Below, piece by piece: positions 1 through 12,258 of a stretch of DNA of 64,000 nt; the first letter of the stretch is position 1; each line of letters starts with the position of its first letter. A model generated the notes under the pieces. The model saw nothing but the letters and a program-made list of their open reading frames with translations, was not told where the DNA came from and searched no databases. A program made the translations under genes and the position numbers. Origin of the DNA: Ulva prolifera (Eukaryota > Chlorophyta > Ulvophyceae > Ulvales > Ulvaceae); assembly GCA_023078555.1 (NCBI GenBank), contig CM041199.1:3973315-4037314 (forward strand). Reading direction: 5' to 3'.

Positions 1-1977
1 ACCGGCGCCGCCGCGAGCTTCTGCAGCTCGGCCGTGAGGTCCGTCACCTCCGCCGCCGCCAGCACCGCCTGGCCGTCAGCCTCTTGCACCCAGCTTTCCG
101 GCATCTCTGGCCCACGCCCCCGGTCCCCACCATCTGGCCACGGCCGGTCGTTGCCCTGCCGGCGGACCGGGCTGCGCGTCGGCATAGGGCTGGACGCCGG
201 GTGGTTGCGCAGGAGGCGCACGGCGCGGCCGATGTCGAGGATTTTGGAGGGACAGGATTTCGGGATGTATTTGGGCACGTGCCGAGACTGCACTCCAGTC
301 GTGCTTGACCGCCGATTTCGTATCTCAGTAACGCACATCTACTGCTTGATCAGAGCGGACTAGGGCATTCCTAGGGCGGGCTGATGTGCATGTTGCCCGA
401 AGAGATGCGATGCGGCAGGTGCGACTGGCAATCTGGTATGCCCATGCAGGAGATGGGGCAAGTAGCATTGGCAATCTCCTGTGGCAACAGCGTCTCAACA
501 CGAGAGCGAGGATGCACACACATGTGAGTGTGGCACAGTGAGCCCTCGGCCCAGAGACCGGAGGCACGCACTGGACTCGATGAGGCAAGGAAAACAAGGT
601 CATCGGGGCCGTGGTAGCGCTGCAGAGGCCTTGTCCCGGGCAGCAGTGGCACGCATTCGTTTGAATGCAGCCTTGAGAGAGCACGAGAAAGTATGCTAAG
701 CAGGGAAGGCTTGCACAGAATGTGACCAGGCATAGGGCGAGTGAAGTGGGCGGCTCACCTGCAGCTCGAACGACGACCACGAAGACGCAACCTCAGATTG
801 TAGTGATAAGCCATGTAAAGAGACCTGGGGCGTGCTGCTGCTGTCGTCGTCGTGGCGTGTCACGAAGAACTCGAACCCGGATTTGAGAAGGACTCCGTAG
901 AGCATCCTGCATTGCGGGTCATGCAGCAGTGAAGTCTCTCTGCAGGAGGGGCGGGCCGAGCATGGATGGCCCTGGTCATGCAGCGTTCCCGCATGGACAG
1001 GGGTTTTTTAGATCCTGAACGATTGTATGTCAGGCAGTGCCACACATGCGATGCGAATGTGCCTGGCATCCGACTGCCACGCAATGGTGCACAGGTGCCG
1101 TAGCGACTGGAAGAACAACAGCAACCCAGGAATCCTGGATTTGACTGGCTGGAATATAATGAGAAGAACATACCAGGCAGATATGTGGCGGTATAAGATC
1201 TGATTGCAGTTCCAGAGCAGCCTCTCCAAGACAGCTTGAAGGATTGGGATGCCAGAGCGGGTTCGGTCAAAGAGCAACCCCATGATCTGGGCATCAGTTG
1301 CATTTGGAACGTTGGTCAATTCGTACAGAATCGAGTGCATTCCAGGCAGGACGCTGGAATACTCTGATAGGTAATGCTGGACTGCTGCCATGTGCGGAAC
1401 TGACTCGGACAGGACATGCTGCTCCATCCGAAGCACAGCAGCCCGATACACCACACACAGCTCTGCACCAGCAAGCTTTCTCAGCATTGAATGTCATTAC
1501 CGCTGTGTAGGTGCCTCGGGCATGCTTGCAGCCACACAAACACCATGAGCGTTAGACAGTGGTGTCACTGCACAAGACACTCCAGCATCCCTTTCACCAG
1601 CACGTTGAGAGCAAAAAAGCACCTTCGAGCCCGAGGCACAGCCCTTTCCAGCATCCCTTTCCCGTTTGAGATCCCCATTCGGCCTGGTGCCGCTGGACGA
1701 CACGATCGATCTCGTAGAAGTGGTATCCCGACGTCAGAACGTCCTCCAGTTGGGTACGATCGCATGAGCTGAGCCATGAAGCCTCTGGATTGACACGAAA
1801 TGTGCAGTGTGATGGGTTGCGTACAGGATCAGATCTGTCAACTATTTGCGTGTCTACAAACACATCGCCGGTGATGCCTACCAGTGCCAGGCACAGCTCT
1901 TGAAGCACATCACCGAACGCGGGCTCTATTGGGGCAGCTTGTGTTGCTGATTGATGATTCAGAAGCGTGTGCGCCAT
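1..1977 (-). CDS. TUBGCP4: Gamma-tubulin complex component 4 (GCP4-like), partial
   Basis: GCP4 is a core subunit of the gamma-tubulin ring complex, which nucleates microtubules. I see four exons on the minus strand: 1977-1623, 1462-1174, 906-759 and 287 to beyond base 1. The junctions keep frame (phases 1, 2, 0) and use GT/AG. The N-terminal block has the GCP opening pattern (LQELCLALVGITGDVF). Exon 2 carries VYRAAVLRMEQHVLSE and LERLLWNCNQILYRHISAW, exon 3 continues MLYGVLLKSGFEFFV, and exon 4 carries PKYIPKSCPSKILDIGRAV, all in the order and spacing I recall for plant GCP4. The join between exons 2 and 3 rebuilds a Trp codon. The C-terminal half lies outside the window. The start is uncertain: the ATG at 1977 is used here, but the frame stays open to 2040. 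The gene is divergent from TM9SF gene A. Confidence 0.88.
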
Positions 1978-3593
1978 GCTGTCACAACAGCGCAAAACCT
2001 CTCGCGCAGTGCATGTTCTCTCAACTACCAAGTGAAGCACACGTGCCTGCTGCAGAACTCACATGCGCAAGCAAAGTCATGTATCGCTGCTGTTGAGAGC
2101 CGATCGTCGCATCTGCTGTTCATCGTCGGTGACGTACCACAGCATCGCTACTGTGCTCCTGCTTTGAATGGCTTCGTCAGCGCCGCGATGACTCGAGTGG
2201 CCACGGGCGTAAACACAAGAGAACACCGCAGTGCAAATGCGGGTTCAAAGGCGTCAGGGCAGCTTTGCAGAGTTCTGAGACCCAGCACATCGAACCGATT
2301 GACCGGCCTTCATGTAAAGAGATCATCAATACCCCTCGATACGGACAGAGCTCTGCAATGTGGCAGAGCAGTCACATCCACTCACCAGCAATCATATTTC
2401 AGCACGAGACACCCTGATCTAGATGCCTGCCTGAGAGTGTGGGGGCCGGTGGGACCAAGCAGTAAGCTGACCTCAGGCAGCTCGGGCAGAGCATCAATGG
2501 GCCCGCGTGCCGTGAAGTTAGGATTGACATGTATTCTGGTCTACCGCTGCCTGTGTGTTGCTATACATGGCATGACACTACTGTACAGGCATGGTTCAGG
2601 CAACTGTTGGCGCCCATAATGGCATGCAGCATTTCGTGCTGCTACTAGTGCATTCCCCTTTCATGCTATGCCCTTGCCATTGCAGGTCACCGCAAATCAT
2701 GGCATCTTAGTACCCAGCATCCGCACTACTGGCAGCTGCGTTGCGTTTTTCGAATGTCTCTGGGTGTTTGCATGTATGCACATCTGACAGGTGACAGTTG
2801 CAATTGACCTTTTCGGAATTGAGCAGCTCATGCATATGCGAACTGCAATGTACCTTGTAATCTGCAGAGCTCTGAGATAAAATGCATTGAGCATCCACTC
2901 TGCGTGAACCCCTTTCATCAAACTCTTTGCTGATCATGAATGCCGTGTCATCCTGGCTGTCAGGGGCAGACATCTGGGCAGCAAAGCAAACAGAGATCAT
3001 TTCCACAGACTGTTTCTGGTGCAGCCAGTGCACTATCTCGAGATACGCAAGCAGGCACGTAGCTTCCATGCAAGCCAGCACTGTGGCATTACAGCGCCAA
3101 AGAAGCTGTCTGAGCTTGGGCCGGCCGTTGATATCATGGGGACCGTAGCTGCAGTCACCGGCAGGCTGCATGCAGCCATCCTGGAGGCAATGATTAATAA
3201 TACAAGTACGGGACGAAGCTGAGCGTGCTGATGCGCATGCTTTGTAGTCACTGCTGTGGAGATCACACGCTATGATTGTCCATCTTGCAACGCGATCGGC
3301 TTGCTTACTCCGCGCGCATTACGACCCACACTTTTGAACCCACTGAAGCGGACGGGGTGGGATCCTCCACAAACTCACAAAGCATAGTCACAAACAACTA
3401 CTAAAACTCATATTCGCTAGCCTGGGCACTTTGATGGGTGCTGGGCGCTTGATCGCAAGAGCATTAATTTGCACAGGTCGAGTCACACCAGCTCGGCTTA
3501 ATATATGGGGATTTGATTGGCTCGAAGAACGACATTAATATTCAGAAACGTATAGGCCTATAGATAGAGTTGTTTCTCGGCTCCTTCCGCGAT
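1978..3593. other. Divergent intergenic region between GCP4 and TM9SF gene A
   Basis: About 1.6 kb separates two divergently transcribed genes and probably holds both promoters and 5' leaders. An AT-rich patch with TAATATAT lies near 3498, roughly 95 bases before the gene A ATG, and could act as a TATA-like element. Open frames of 150 to 220 codons occur on both strands (for example 1951-2619 + and 2707-3171 -), but I recognise no domain in them. Confidence 0.5.
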
Positions 3594-6500
3594 ATGGTGC
3601 ACATACGGACCCCGAGTGCCGTTGCTCTGAGCACGCTTGCTCTCGCCAGTTGCGCGGTGTTCACGAAAGCGTTCAGTCCTCAAGATGGCCCACATCTCTT
3701 GCAGGCTGGTGATGTAATTCAAGGTACGTCGGATGCTCAATCAGCGCGTCGAAGGATTTTGGTTGGTAGCTGAGCTCGCCGACCGCTCGACCGTGCTCTT
3801 ATTCTATTCTTGACTTGCATACTATTCTGGCACCAGTCGCCCTGGACAACGTCGAATGAGCTACTCAATGTGCACAATAGTGGCAGGAGAGCCTTCGAAT
3901 ATTTTTTATTGGTCCTGTGTCGGGCGATTCAACTCGTCGCCGATGTGGTCACGGGCGACGGAATGCAGTGATCGCATGACAGGTCGAGACAGTGGGACGC
4001 ATCTCTGAAGCAATCATGCCAATCTTTCCTGCATTTGCCGCAATGTAGCCATTGTGTATCACGGCGGGAGCCAGCAGACATATATCATTGCCTTGCATGT
4101 GCCTGTGTTTTTCATCTGAGGGGTACATGAAACCTCGAGTCCACAAGCCCGGGGTTTGGCATGTACAGGCCTCACATTCCTGGTTTTCAGCACGACCTTT
4201 GATCGTACCCCTCGCAGAAATTCGATCTGACGAATGCTTTGGTTGCAGTGGCAGTGAACGAGCTCACAGCTGCACTGACACAAGTGCCGTACGACTACTC
4301 ATCGTTACAATTATGCCGGCCGGAAGCACATGACAGTGGGACTGTCACATCTGACAAAGACGCCGCAATTGCGGCCGGCTCATCCTTGCAGAGCCAATAC
4401 AAATTCAGAGTCGGAGTGCGAATCTCCAGTACCTGGCCTTTTCCAATTTTACGAGCAAGATGCTATGCCATAGAGGTGCAATTGTAGCTATGTCCTCTGT
4501 AGCATGACTGTCGTCATGTGTATACATCTGGGCAATTGGCTCTGAGGTACCCAGTGTACTGTGCAAAGTGGACCTGGGACACCCACCGACATATGCATCA
4601 TGAATGGGAGCATTTCCTTTGCTGTACTCATCATGTACGATAGCCTTCTGCAGCCAAATGCCCTGGCTCAGCCCAGACTGTTGTGGCATCAGTAAACCCG
4701 AAAGCTGGTGAAGCAAGTGGTGTCTTCACCACGCTACAGGACCAGTGTTGGGTCGCTTTGCAGCATTTTCAGGGCTACCACCCACAAGATAGAGCTGGAT
4801 ATTCGTAATTGTTCTATGTGATCAGGCCCGATGACCATTTTCAGGGCTACCACCCACAAGATAGAGCTGGATATTCGTAATTGTTCTATGTGATCAGGCC
4901 CGATGACCCAACACTGTACAGGACAATCAATCCAAGGTCTCTGCCTGCCATCATGGAGTTCCTGGCCCGCTATCGGAAGACCAAGCTGAGGTGTGCCCAT
5001 CCCGCAACGGCATATCATGCAAAACTGCACTGTCACGGACAAGTCCCGCCATACGTGCAGTGAAGGCAACGGCCACACCATGCAAACAAAAGCGCTGCCC
5101 CAATCGATGCCAAAACTTTGCTGGCGAACCGTTGGCAGAGCATACTATAGTACACCTGAACTGTAGTATTGTGTGTGCGGTGTACGGTAGTACACCGCAC
5201 ATCTGCACAATCCACCTGCGCCAGTCGGCTCACTGTCCCTCTACCAGCTTTTTTGTTGTGACGCATGCGCAGCGCCCTCGCCATCGCACATCTCTCACAG
5301 GCTGTCATCCAGTCTGACACACATGTACTGGATGACCGAGTCGGTCGCTCTGTGCACCTGGCCACTCCACTGTAGAAGCAGCTCATCGTGTCTCATGGAA
5401 CACACGATTTGAAATGCCACGCCCCATGTGGTCCCGTTCATTCGTAGTTATCAACCCACACCCACACCCACACCCACACCCACACCCACACACCACACAC
5501 CACACACAGGATACTAACAGCAACACGATCAGGCCCCGCAGCATGCAGGTCCTTCAAGACAGGATCGATAGTGAGTACTACATCAACATGGCGATCGGCG
5601 GCATGCCCGTCACGATGGACGACGTCCTGCTGGTGCGCACAGCCACCCCCCACACGCTGCAGCCACCCCCCACACGTTGTAGCCTGCCAACACACGTTGC
5701 AGCCTGCCCCCACACGTTGCAGCCTGCCCACACACGCTGCAGCCTGCCCACACGCTGCAGCCTGCCCCCACACGTTGCAGCCTGCCAACACACGCTGCAG
5801 CCTGCCCACTCCCCACAGCCTTCCACAGCCTTCCCCACTCCACAGCGTTTCCCCGGCGGTGCCGCCGGCTCCGACTTTGTACGTGTAGCACACACACACA
5901 CACTCCACATGCCAGCGCCAGCAGCTGCCGTGCCATTCTGCCGTATTACCCGCACTTCAGCCACAAGTCAGAACCCCATGTGCAGTGATGTATTGATTTT
6001 GATGTTGATACACAAACAGCGTTCCAGCATGTATGCATGACAGCAGTGGTGTGGGTGCAGTCGGAGCAGCCGCTGCTGCCGGGATTTCCGTTGGGAGTGA
6101 GGCAGGGCGGCGCGTACCTCGTGCACAACCATCTCTCCTTCATCGCCCTCACCCGCCAGGTGTGTGCCCCCCCCCTCCCCCTTCCTTCAGCAGAGTACTT
6201 ACATGTACAGTAAAGTGAAGTGAATCTGAATTTACTGAGCCGTATCCTATTGGACATTGACAACTCCGAGTTAACGGGACCGCATGTGGTGATTCCCTAC
6301 CACTGTAGCCGCATGCCGTGAGTGACACAACAACCTTTGCATTTGTGCGAGCCTGTCAGTGACTGTCGCCGCCCACGTCCATGTTTCTCCTCCTCCAGGT
6401 TGCTGTTGAGCGTCACGCGCTGCCTGCGATCAAACACTGCGGCTCGCTCGTATCCACCGGCGAGTCGTACGTGAACCCCCGTCTGTGCTGTGCTGTGCTA

Positions 6501-9500
6501 CGCCACATGGCAATGCCCCACAGCCTATCACACATCGCCTACGCCGGCGGTGCTACCCCTACGTCTATGGCTTTGCCCTTGCACCGCACTGCCTGGGTCG
6601 CGTGGCCAGCGTCGCTCACCCAGTATGCTTGCGCTTGCGCTGCGACGCACAGTAGTTCTGCCCGCGGCGGTGCCTTCGGTGACCGCCCAGGCACATGCCC
6701 CACATGAAGGATTCATGCAATATAGCAGCGTATGCGACCATGGCTGGCCCGCAGGCAGCAGGCGCTCATGTCCCGGACGCCGCCGTGGAGCTCATTGGCT
6801 TCATGGTCATCCCCTGCAGCATCCGCCGCGGCGCGGACACACCCCCTGTGGACACGCCCTGCCGCTCGTGGGAGCCCGGCTCGGCTCCTACACCACAGGT
6901 GCGCCGCTGTAGTGTCACTCCCCCCCCATCTGCCACTGCTGCTCTGCCACGGCGACCCCCCCTCCCCCGGCTGCAGTTGCCGTAGCTGGAGTCCCCTCTG
7001 CCGTCCCCCCCTTCTGTTGTCCCCTCTCCCTGCGCTCCCATGTCCTTTTGCAAGAAATCCTATCGCCCACATCACCCGCAGGCAGGCGCTGCATTCATCT
7101 CAGTGGCATCCGTGCGCCTCGCCTCACAGAGCCCCGTCCAGCCCGCACGCTGTGCCCGTAAACGCACCTTGCCGACACACCCGCACCAGCTCTTAGCAAC
7201 GCCACGCCGCGGCCACACAGCCCGTCCGCGGGCATATTTTCACATATGATCAACATGCATGAGCCGCATGCATGTGCAGGTGGTGGCAGAGGGTGAGACG
7301 ATTGAGCTCACGTACGACGTGTTCTGGCCGGAGGTCGAGGCACGGTGGGGCAGCCGCTGGCAGGGGTACCTCACGCCGAGGCTGTCCGCGGTCCACTGGA
7401 AGTGCATGCAACTGGCGATGGTGACGCTGGGGCTGCTGTGGCTGCTCGTTGGGAGGGCGCTCCGCAGCACGCTGGGCCGCGACCTCGAGCCGCTGGCCAC
7501 GGACGCGCCGAGCGACGCCCCGGTCCGCCGCCCTCCCGCATCTGTGCCTGCTGACGTGGCCTGTGCCTGCTGACGTGGCCTGTGCCTGCTGACGTGGCCT
7601 GTGCCTGCTGACGTGGCCTGTGCCTGCTGACGTGGCCTGTGCCTGCCACCATGGACCGTGGAATGCAATGCTGCCGCTACCAGCGGGTTTGCATGTGTCT
7701 GCATCGAACCACTGTGAGTGCCGGTGTGCTATGTGTCTTTGATACATGCATGTACAGCGCTAGCCCGCATGAGAACGATCGCGTCGCGCTCGAAGTAGCC
7801 GTCGCACGCGTGGCGATCCACAAAACTGCTGAAGGCCGCACCCGCCTGGCCTATGCGCATCCCCTGCATTGTTCAGGTGTCTGACCCGCAAGCGAGGCGC
7901 ATTTCGTGTCATGAGCATTTGTCTGACAAGATCGTGTAGGTTGCGTGTGCCATGTGTCCAAAACACAAAGGCGCGGAGGCAGGTGGTGTAGGCGGGAAAA
8001 TGCTCACCACAGCCCAGCCACATCAACACAGAAGACACACTTATGCTGTGTGTCTCCCTGACCTCAGCCCCAGGCTGCAGCGGAGCCATGTCCTGCCACG
8101 CCTAGTAAGTTGTTCCGTTGATCTGCCATTCAACGGCCCGACGCCTCATACTTTATAAACATGTTACTTCACCCAATGGCCCGCGCTCATCACGCCTGTA
8201 GCCACATGGCCCGCACTCATGCAAACCTGCATCCCCTGCAGGATGCGAAGGAGCGGCGGTGGCGCCTCGTCGCCGGCGCCGTGTTCCAGCCGCCGCGCGC
8301 CGCCGCCGGCCTCGCCGTGCGCTTCGGCAGTGGCGTGCAGCTCCTCGCCGCGGCCGCCGCGACGCTGCTGCTCGCCAACGCCGTCGCCCTCCCCCCTGAC
8401 CGCCCCGACGCGCTGCGCCGCGCCGGCGCGTGCTTCTTCTTCTGTTTCGCGCCGCTCGCCGGCTTCGCGGCGGTCGCACTCCTGCGCGCCACGCAGCGCA
8501 GCGCGGACGGCTGGGTGCTCGTATGCATCCAGACGGCGGCCTGCTTCCCAGGTGCCGCGCCGCTCCATGACCGCAGACATGCGTGCGGTCCGTGGGTATC
8601 GCACATGCATATGCCGCACCTTTCTATTTATATTTCTTTTTTTACAAGCAGCATTGTGAACCAGAAGGGTGTGGCTCATTGTGCGAAACCGCCACGGCCC
8701 CGTCCACAAGTGTTGAGGCAGCACGTTTGAGCAGACACATTGCAGCGATGTTTTACTGATTTGTGGGGACTGCTATCCCTCGACGTAGCCCGGATCAAAC
8801 AGAGCGCTCTGTATAGTAACGAAAGTACATCTGAACATCCTGCGCCGTATCCGTTTGCGACATTGACAACTCCGGACGACCGGGCCCACATATGCCGAAG
8901 GAAATTCCTGTGCAATACGGCAGGATACCACATCTGCCCGTTCCTTAAGTCATCAGTGACTCCGTTCGTTGCAGGCGTCGTCTGCGCCGCAACGGCACTC
9001 GTGGAACACAGCATGGCTGCCGTCAGCGCCGCCGCCGCCCCGGCCCCCTCCGCTGCCCCCGCCGCCCTCGCCACCACCGCACTCGCCGCCGGCCTCCCCC
9101 TCACGCTCCTCGGAGGCGCCCTCGCCCTCATCACCCCTGTAGGCACATGGCCTGGCTCCTACAGCAAAGAGCTTGAGTCGGCCCTAGAGCCGCCGCGCCG
9201 CAGCGCGGCAGCCTGGGCACGTGCAATCCTCTATTTCGCGGTCGCGGCGGTCGGCCCCTTTAGCATGTTCTATGCGGAGCAGGGCTTCGTGATGGACGCG
9301 CTGTGGCGGCATGTGGTGTACACACCCTACGCGTTCCTCGCGCTCGCGGCGGGGCTGACCGTTGCTCACACCGTCGGCGTCTCCATCCTGTGCACGTGCG
9401 CTGCGCATGCCCTTCCACCCTCTCGCTGCCTTACACCTGACCCCTGCCCGCCGTGGAGTGCTCCAGAGCTGCAGATGCGCGTGGTTTGGCAGTCGCAGCA

Positions 9501-10033
9501 AGCATCCCGTGGGACAACTTGTTTGCCTGCGTATTTGCATCCCCGCAGACATGTTAACGCCACACACACTGCACCCCATCACTCCCACCCCACCACACAC
9601 GCCAATCCCTGAGAGCTCTGGCAACCCCACACGCCCGGCACATCACACGCTCGCGCGCCGCTGCAGACACCGGCAGCTCATCACGGGGGACGCACACTGG
9701 TGGTGGCCCGCGTTCCACCGCGGGGGCGCCGCGGCGCTCTGCGTCATCGTCACCGCCGCGTGGTACCGCGGCCGCCACTTCCCGGACCTCGCAGGCCCGG
9801 GCCTGCTCCTCTACACCTCCTACATGGCGCTCGCGGCGGCCGCGCTGTACCTCTGCCTCGGGGCCGTCGGCCTCGCATCCTCCCTCGCGTTCCTCACACT
9901 CATATACTCCCGCCACGCCGCCGCCGTGGCCGATGCCGCCGCTGCTGTACCCACTGAGCTGGAGCAGCCCGCAGACGTGGAGGCGCAGGCGGCGCCGGCC
10001 GACGATGCAGTGGCGGAGTCCCCCGCGAGCTGA
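3594..10033 (+). CDS. TM9SF/nonaspanin (EMP70) gene A
   Basis: Transmembrane 9 superfamily proteins are endosome/Golgi membrane proteins with a signal peptide, a luminal domain and nine C-terminal membrane spans. Exons read: 3594-3723 (signal peptide, hydrophobic VALSTLALASCAVF), 4249-4415 (VNELTAALTQVPYDYSSL), 5549-5632, 6061-6159, 6755-6898 (VIPCSIRR), 7280 to about 7543 (VVAEGETIELTYDVFW then the first membrane span), 8242-8551, 8975-9395 and 9667-10033 (AHWWWPAFHRGG, final spans, stop). All phases agree with genes C and D. The short exon equivalent to 25426-25494 in gene C was not found; 5059-5140 is a weak candidate. The membrane exons are very rich in Ala and Leu and the family motifs are eroded (PYDYSSLQLC instead of PYDYYSLPFC). 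The C-terminus is a 30-residue Ala/Glu-rich tail with no K-x-D. It could be a fast-evolving functional copy or an early pseudogene, though no frame break was seen. Confidence 0.82.
4743..4916. mobile_element. hAT-type MITE with 8-bp target duplication
   Basis: The element begins CAGTGTTGGGT (4743-4753) and ends with the exact reverse complement (4906-4916). It is flanked on both sides by the same 8 bp, TACAGGAC (4735-4742 and 4917-4924). An 8-bp target duplication and CAG-starting inverted ends are hallmarks of hAT transposons. At 174 bp it has no coding capacity, so it is non-autonomous. Most of its body is a perfect 72-bp direct duplication (4765-4836 and 4837-4908). It lies in an intron of TM9SF gene A. 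Confidence 0.85.
5454..5508. repeat. CCCACA hexamer microsatellite
   Basis: Direct repeats of cccaca degrade into cacacac just upstream of the exon at 5549. It lies in an intron of TM9SF gene A and forms the C-rich tract before the acceptor. Confidence 0.8.
5643..5815. repeat. Minisatellite, unit about 19-20 bp (intron of TM9SF gene A)
   Basis: About nine imperfect copies of a unit like cacacgttgcagcctgccc lie just after the exon ending at 5632. Each unit contains a TGCAG that resembles this genome's 3' splice site, so it offers many decoy acceptors. Confidence 0.85.
6211..6286 (+). repeat. Dispersed repeat family B, copy 1
   Basis: This block contains aatttactgagccgtatcc, tattggacattgacaactcc and gagttaacgggaccgca. 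Close copies occur at 43919-43983 and, reversed, at 48688-48768 and 46359-46406, with weaker ones at 8826-8895 and 44101-44160. It lies in an intron of TM9SF gene A. Confidence 0.8.
7544..7646. repeat. 19-bp tandem repeat, 5 copies plus a partial
   Basis: Five perfect tandem copies of gtgcctgctgacgtggcct are followed by a partial copy. Each unit starts with GTGCC, so the array begins at the likely donor of the exon starting at 7280. Every copy could serve as an alternative donor. Confidence 0.9.
8826..8895 (+). repeat. Dispersed repeat family B, diverged copy
   Basis: It keeps gccgtatcc and gacattgacaactccg in the same order and spacing as the copy at 6211-6286, with many substitutions. It lies in the intron between exons 8242-8551 and 8975-9395 of TM9SF gene A. 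Confidence 0.6.
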
Positions 10034-11146
10034 GCTTCCGCATGCATGGGGCGCAGGGGTTTGATCTACACCCAAGATGCGCTGTGGCATGGTGCTGTGG
10101 AGCATGTGCGCTGGCCGGGTGGTGGCCTGTGTGTTCCTGCGGGGAGTTGTAGCCTGACTCAGCCTGACTGCCCCCCGCCCCTCCCGGTGGACCACAAAGA
10201 GATTGTTCTGCGTCTGTAGACGCTGTATTCTGCGGTGTCTGGTGGGTGTATGCATGTGGACGCGGCCCACGTCGGTGCAGGCCGAGCGTTTGGCGACAAG
10301 GGATCGGGGGTCCGGAGCACGGCATGTATATGTGCACCGGGGCAAGCTCACACTATCACCATGGGACGCGCTGAAAGATGACTTTGCGCGTAGCGCACTT
10401 GCGTGTTTTTACGGCGGGCAAGGCGTCATGGGCTGAAGGCTACCGCGCCGTCTCGCCGCTGCTGGGCAGCCACGGTTCCTGGCGGCGCTCATGAACATGA
10501 TCTGGAGACACCCTGTGACTGCGGCGCTCACGGCTTCCATGATGGCGGGGCGAATGCATGTATGCCATGCATGCGTTCTGTGCCGCGGTGGGAATAGCCT
10601 GATCATGATCAGGTATTGCACTGGCAGAGCCGCACTGGTGGGAGTGCCGGGCGGGTGGGGGGTGCGGTGCGTGTGAGGGGTGCGGCTGAATGGTGCGGGC
10701 CAACTTGAACACTGTGGGTTCCTCGAGGGACTTCCCCAAGGGCCTGGGTCTGTGTTGACCCTCACAAGAGAGAGCCACTCCTTTCAAACTCCTTTGGCAT
10801 CAATCTGGCTTGTGCAGCCCGATTTCTAATAGACCAAGTCCCTGTTCCTGTGCGCCGCACAACTATGACCAAGCTCTTTTCTCACTGCGCTGATCAGTGG
10901 GTATGACCAAGCGGTTTGCAGATATGGTCCGTGTAACAGCCACATGCTGCTGTTTGTATGCTGATGCATCGAGCAACGGGGTTGCTGAACCTTCGCCTTG
11001 CAGCACAGCTCTAGAATGGCAGCTGTGAATGGCGCGAACGGCGCATGATAACCACATGAGATGGTGTTTCATGCCGCACAAATGCTGCTTCGTTCGTTAA
11101 TAGCGCACAAATGCTGCTTCGTTCGTTAGTAGCGCCAACACAAACT

Positions 11147-11209
11147 CATCAGATACCTTCCAGACAGCATCGAATTACTCATTCGATGTTGTCTGGAAGT
11201 AACCTGATG
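11147..11209. repeat. Imperfect inverted repeat (hairpin)
   Basis: Two arms of about 27 bases, catcagataccttccagaca and its near reverse complement, flank a 9-base spacer. The arms differ at a few positions. No coding frame is associated. Confidence 0.75.
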
Positions 11210-11613
11210 ATTTGTGACGGACGCAGCAGTGGGTGCTCGGCTCTACATGTAGCTATAGTTCTTCAGTCTGTGTCAAGCCTCTGGACCAGATCCGGAGCAC
11301 CGATCACGTGTACGGGGGTATGCCGAGATATCCATATAGCACGGCCAGTCCTCGTCGGCACGCCACATCACCTGTGTCACAGCATATCACCTTGACAGGC
11401 TTTCTTCACCTGTGCTTCTGACCTGTCTCCTCCGAGCAGTGTGCGCACCGACCCCGAGTGTTTTCCGCAGGAGCGCAGCACTCGTCGCCGAGACGTCGCC
11501 GAGCGATTGCTCATGCATGCAGGCGCCCGCTCGCGTCCGCCTACGTTTCCGCAGCACTGCAGCTCAGCCCCTGAGGCATGCCTCTGCCGCTCATGAATGC
11601 TGACCATGCATCT

Positions 11614-11673
11614 GTAGATCGTGGTGGAGGGGCGGGCTAACATATGTTAGCCCGCCCCTCCACCACGATCTAC
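11614..11673. repeat. Perfect 60-bp palindrome containing a TM9SF exon-start remnant
   Basis: Thirty bases are followed directly by their exact reverse complement, with centre CATATG. The left arm and the sequence before it (tgcatctgtag then ATCGTGGTGGAGGGG) closely resemble the acceptor and first codons of the TM9SF exon at 28061 (gcgtatgcag then ATCGTGGCAGAGGGC). The coding similarity stops after about five codons and a stop follows. So it looks like a broken piece of a TM9SF exon turned into a foldback. Confidence 0.75.
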
Positions 11674-12258
11674 ATGCGTATATGCATGTGCGATATGTTC
11701 TACCCGGCACGATCGAGCCAGGGGTGCACTGGGGCAACCATCTCGTGGGGCCTGTTAAATCAACAGTGTCAGTGAGGGACTCTGCCGCTGCACCGCATGG
11801 CCCTGCTGCACAACCTGTCGCTGGCCAATGCATGATTGTGTGCTGCAGCCAGTACCAGCTCAGCTCTTGGCGGCCTGTGCTCCGGCCGGTATCAGCGGTG
11901 TGGCGCTCGGCGGGCGTAAGGACGGTTCGAGCCACGCGATATGGAAAGAGATGTCTGACAACGATTAAACGGTCAAGTAGCGTTTGTCATCATGATGGGT
12001 TTACTTTGCGCAACCTGCCCAGCAGTTGCTCAAGGTCCAGCTGGACCATCTATTAACAACGTTGGACAATTGCTCGCATATTACAGGCCGAATGTGTACG
12101 AATCATGCCACAGTGTGCTGCAGAACTCTGCCCGCTGATTCTGCACGCAGTGGATGCAGAGGCTCCCATCGCATTCGCAGGGCATGGCGGGTCTAATTAG
12201 TTATAACCCGCTAGAGTCTGTCCGTGAGCTTTGTGTGTTCTAAAGGCAACCTTGACCC

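Larger units (their letters stand above)
10034..12258. other. Gene A 3' flank and left flank of the copia element
   Basis: No gene is recognisable. The first 750 bases align with the 3' flank of pseudogene B at 20966-21935, best around tgaaagatgactttgcgcg (10370-10410 against 21365-21410). A 29-bp perfect tandem duplication lies at 11075-11132, followed by two inverted repeats at 11147-11209 and 11614-11673. The last 300 bases show nothing I can name. Confidence 0.6.

Noticed and set aside
1951..2619. 222-codon plus-strand frame between GCP4 and TM9SF gene A
   Set aside because: It has no recognisable motif and overlaps the antisense of the GCP4 start; likely a chance frame.
5059..5140. Candidate missing third exon of TM9SF gene A
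   Set aside because: The peptide has a loose Cys/Gly-Pro-Leu resemblance to the exons at 25426 and 37235, but the acceptor phase is wrong and no clean donor follows.
5414..6040. A 208-codon frame and antisense partners over the gene A intron
   Set aside because: The length comes from CCCACA and 19-20 bp tandem repeats; only the segment 5549-5632 is a supported exon.
7544..7646. Possible CRISPR array
   Set aside because: Units are directly adjacent with no spacers, and the genome is eukaryotic; it is a plain tandem repeat.
12113..12258. A longer copia LTR starting near 12113
   Set aside because: The primer-binding site next to 18482 and the TGTCA/TGACA ends place the boundary at 12259; similarity further out is weak.
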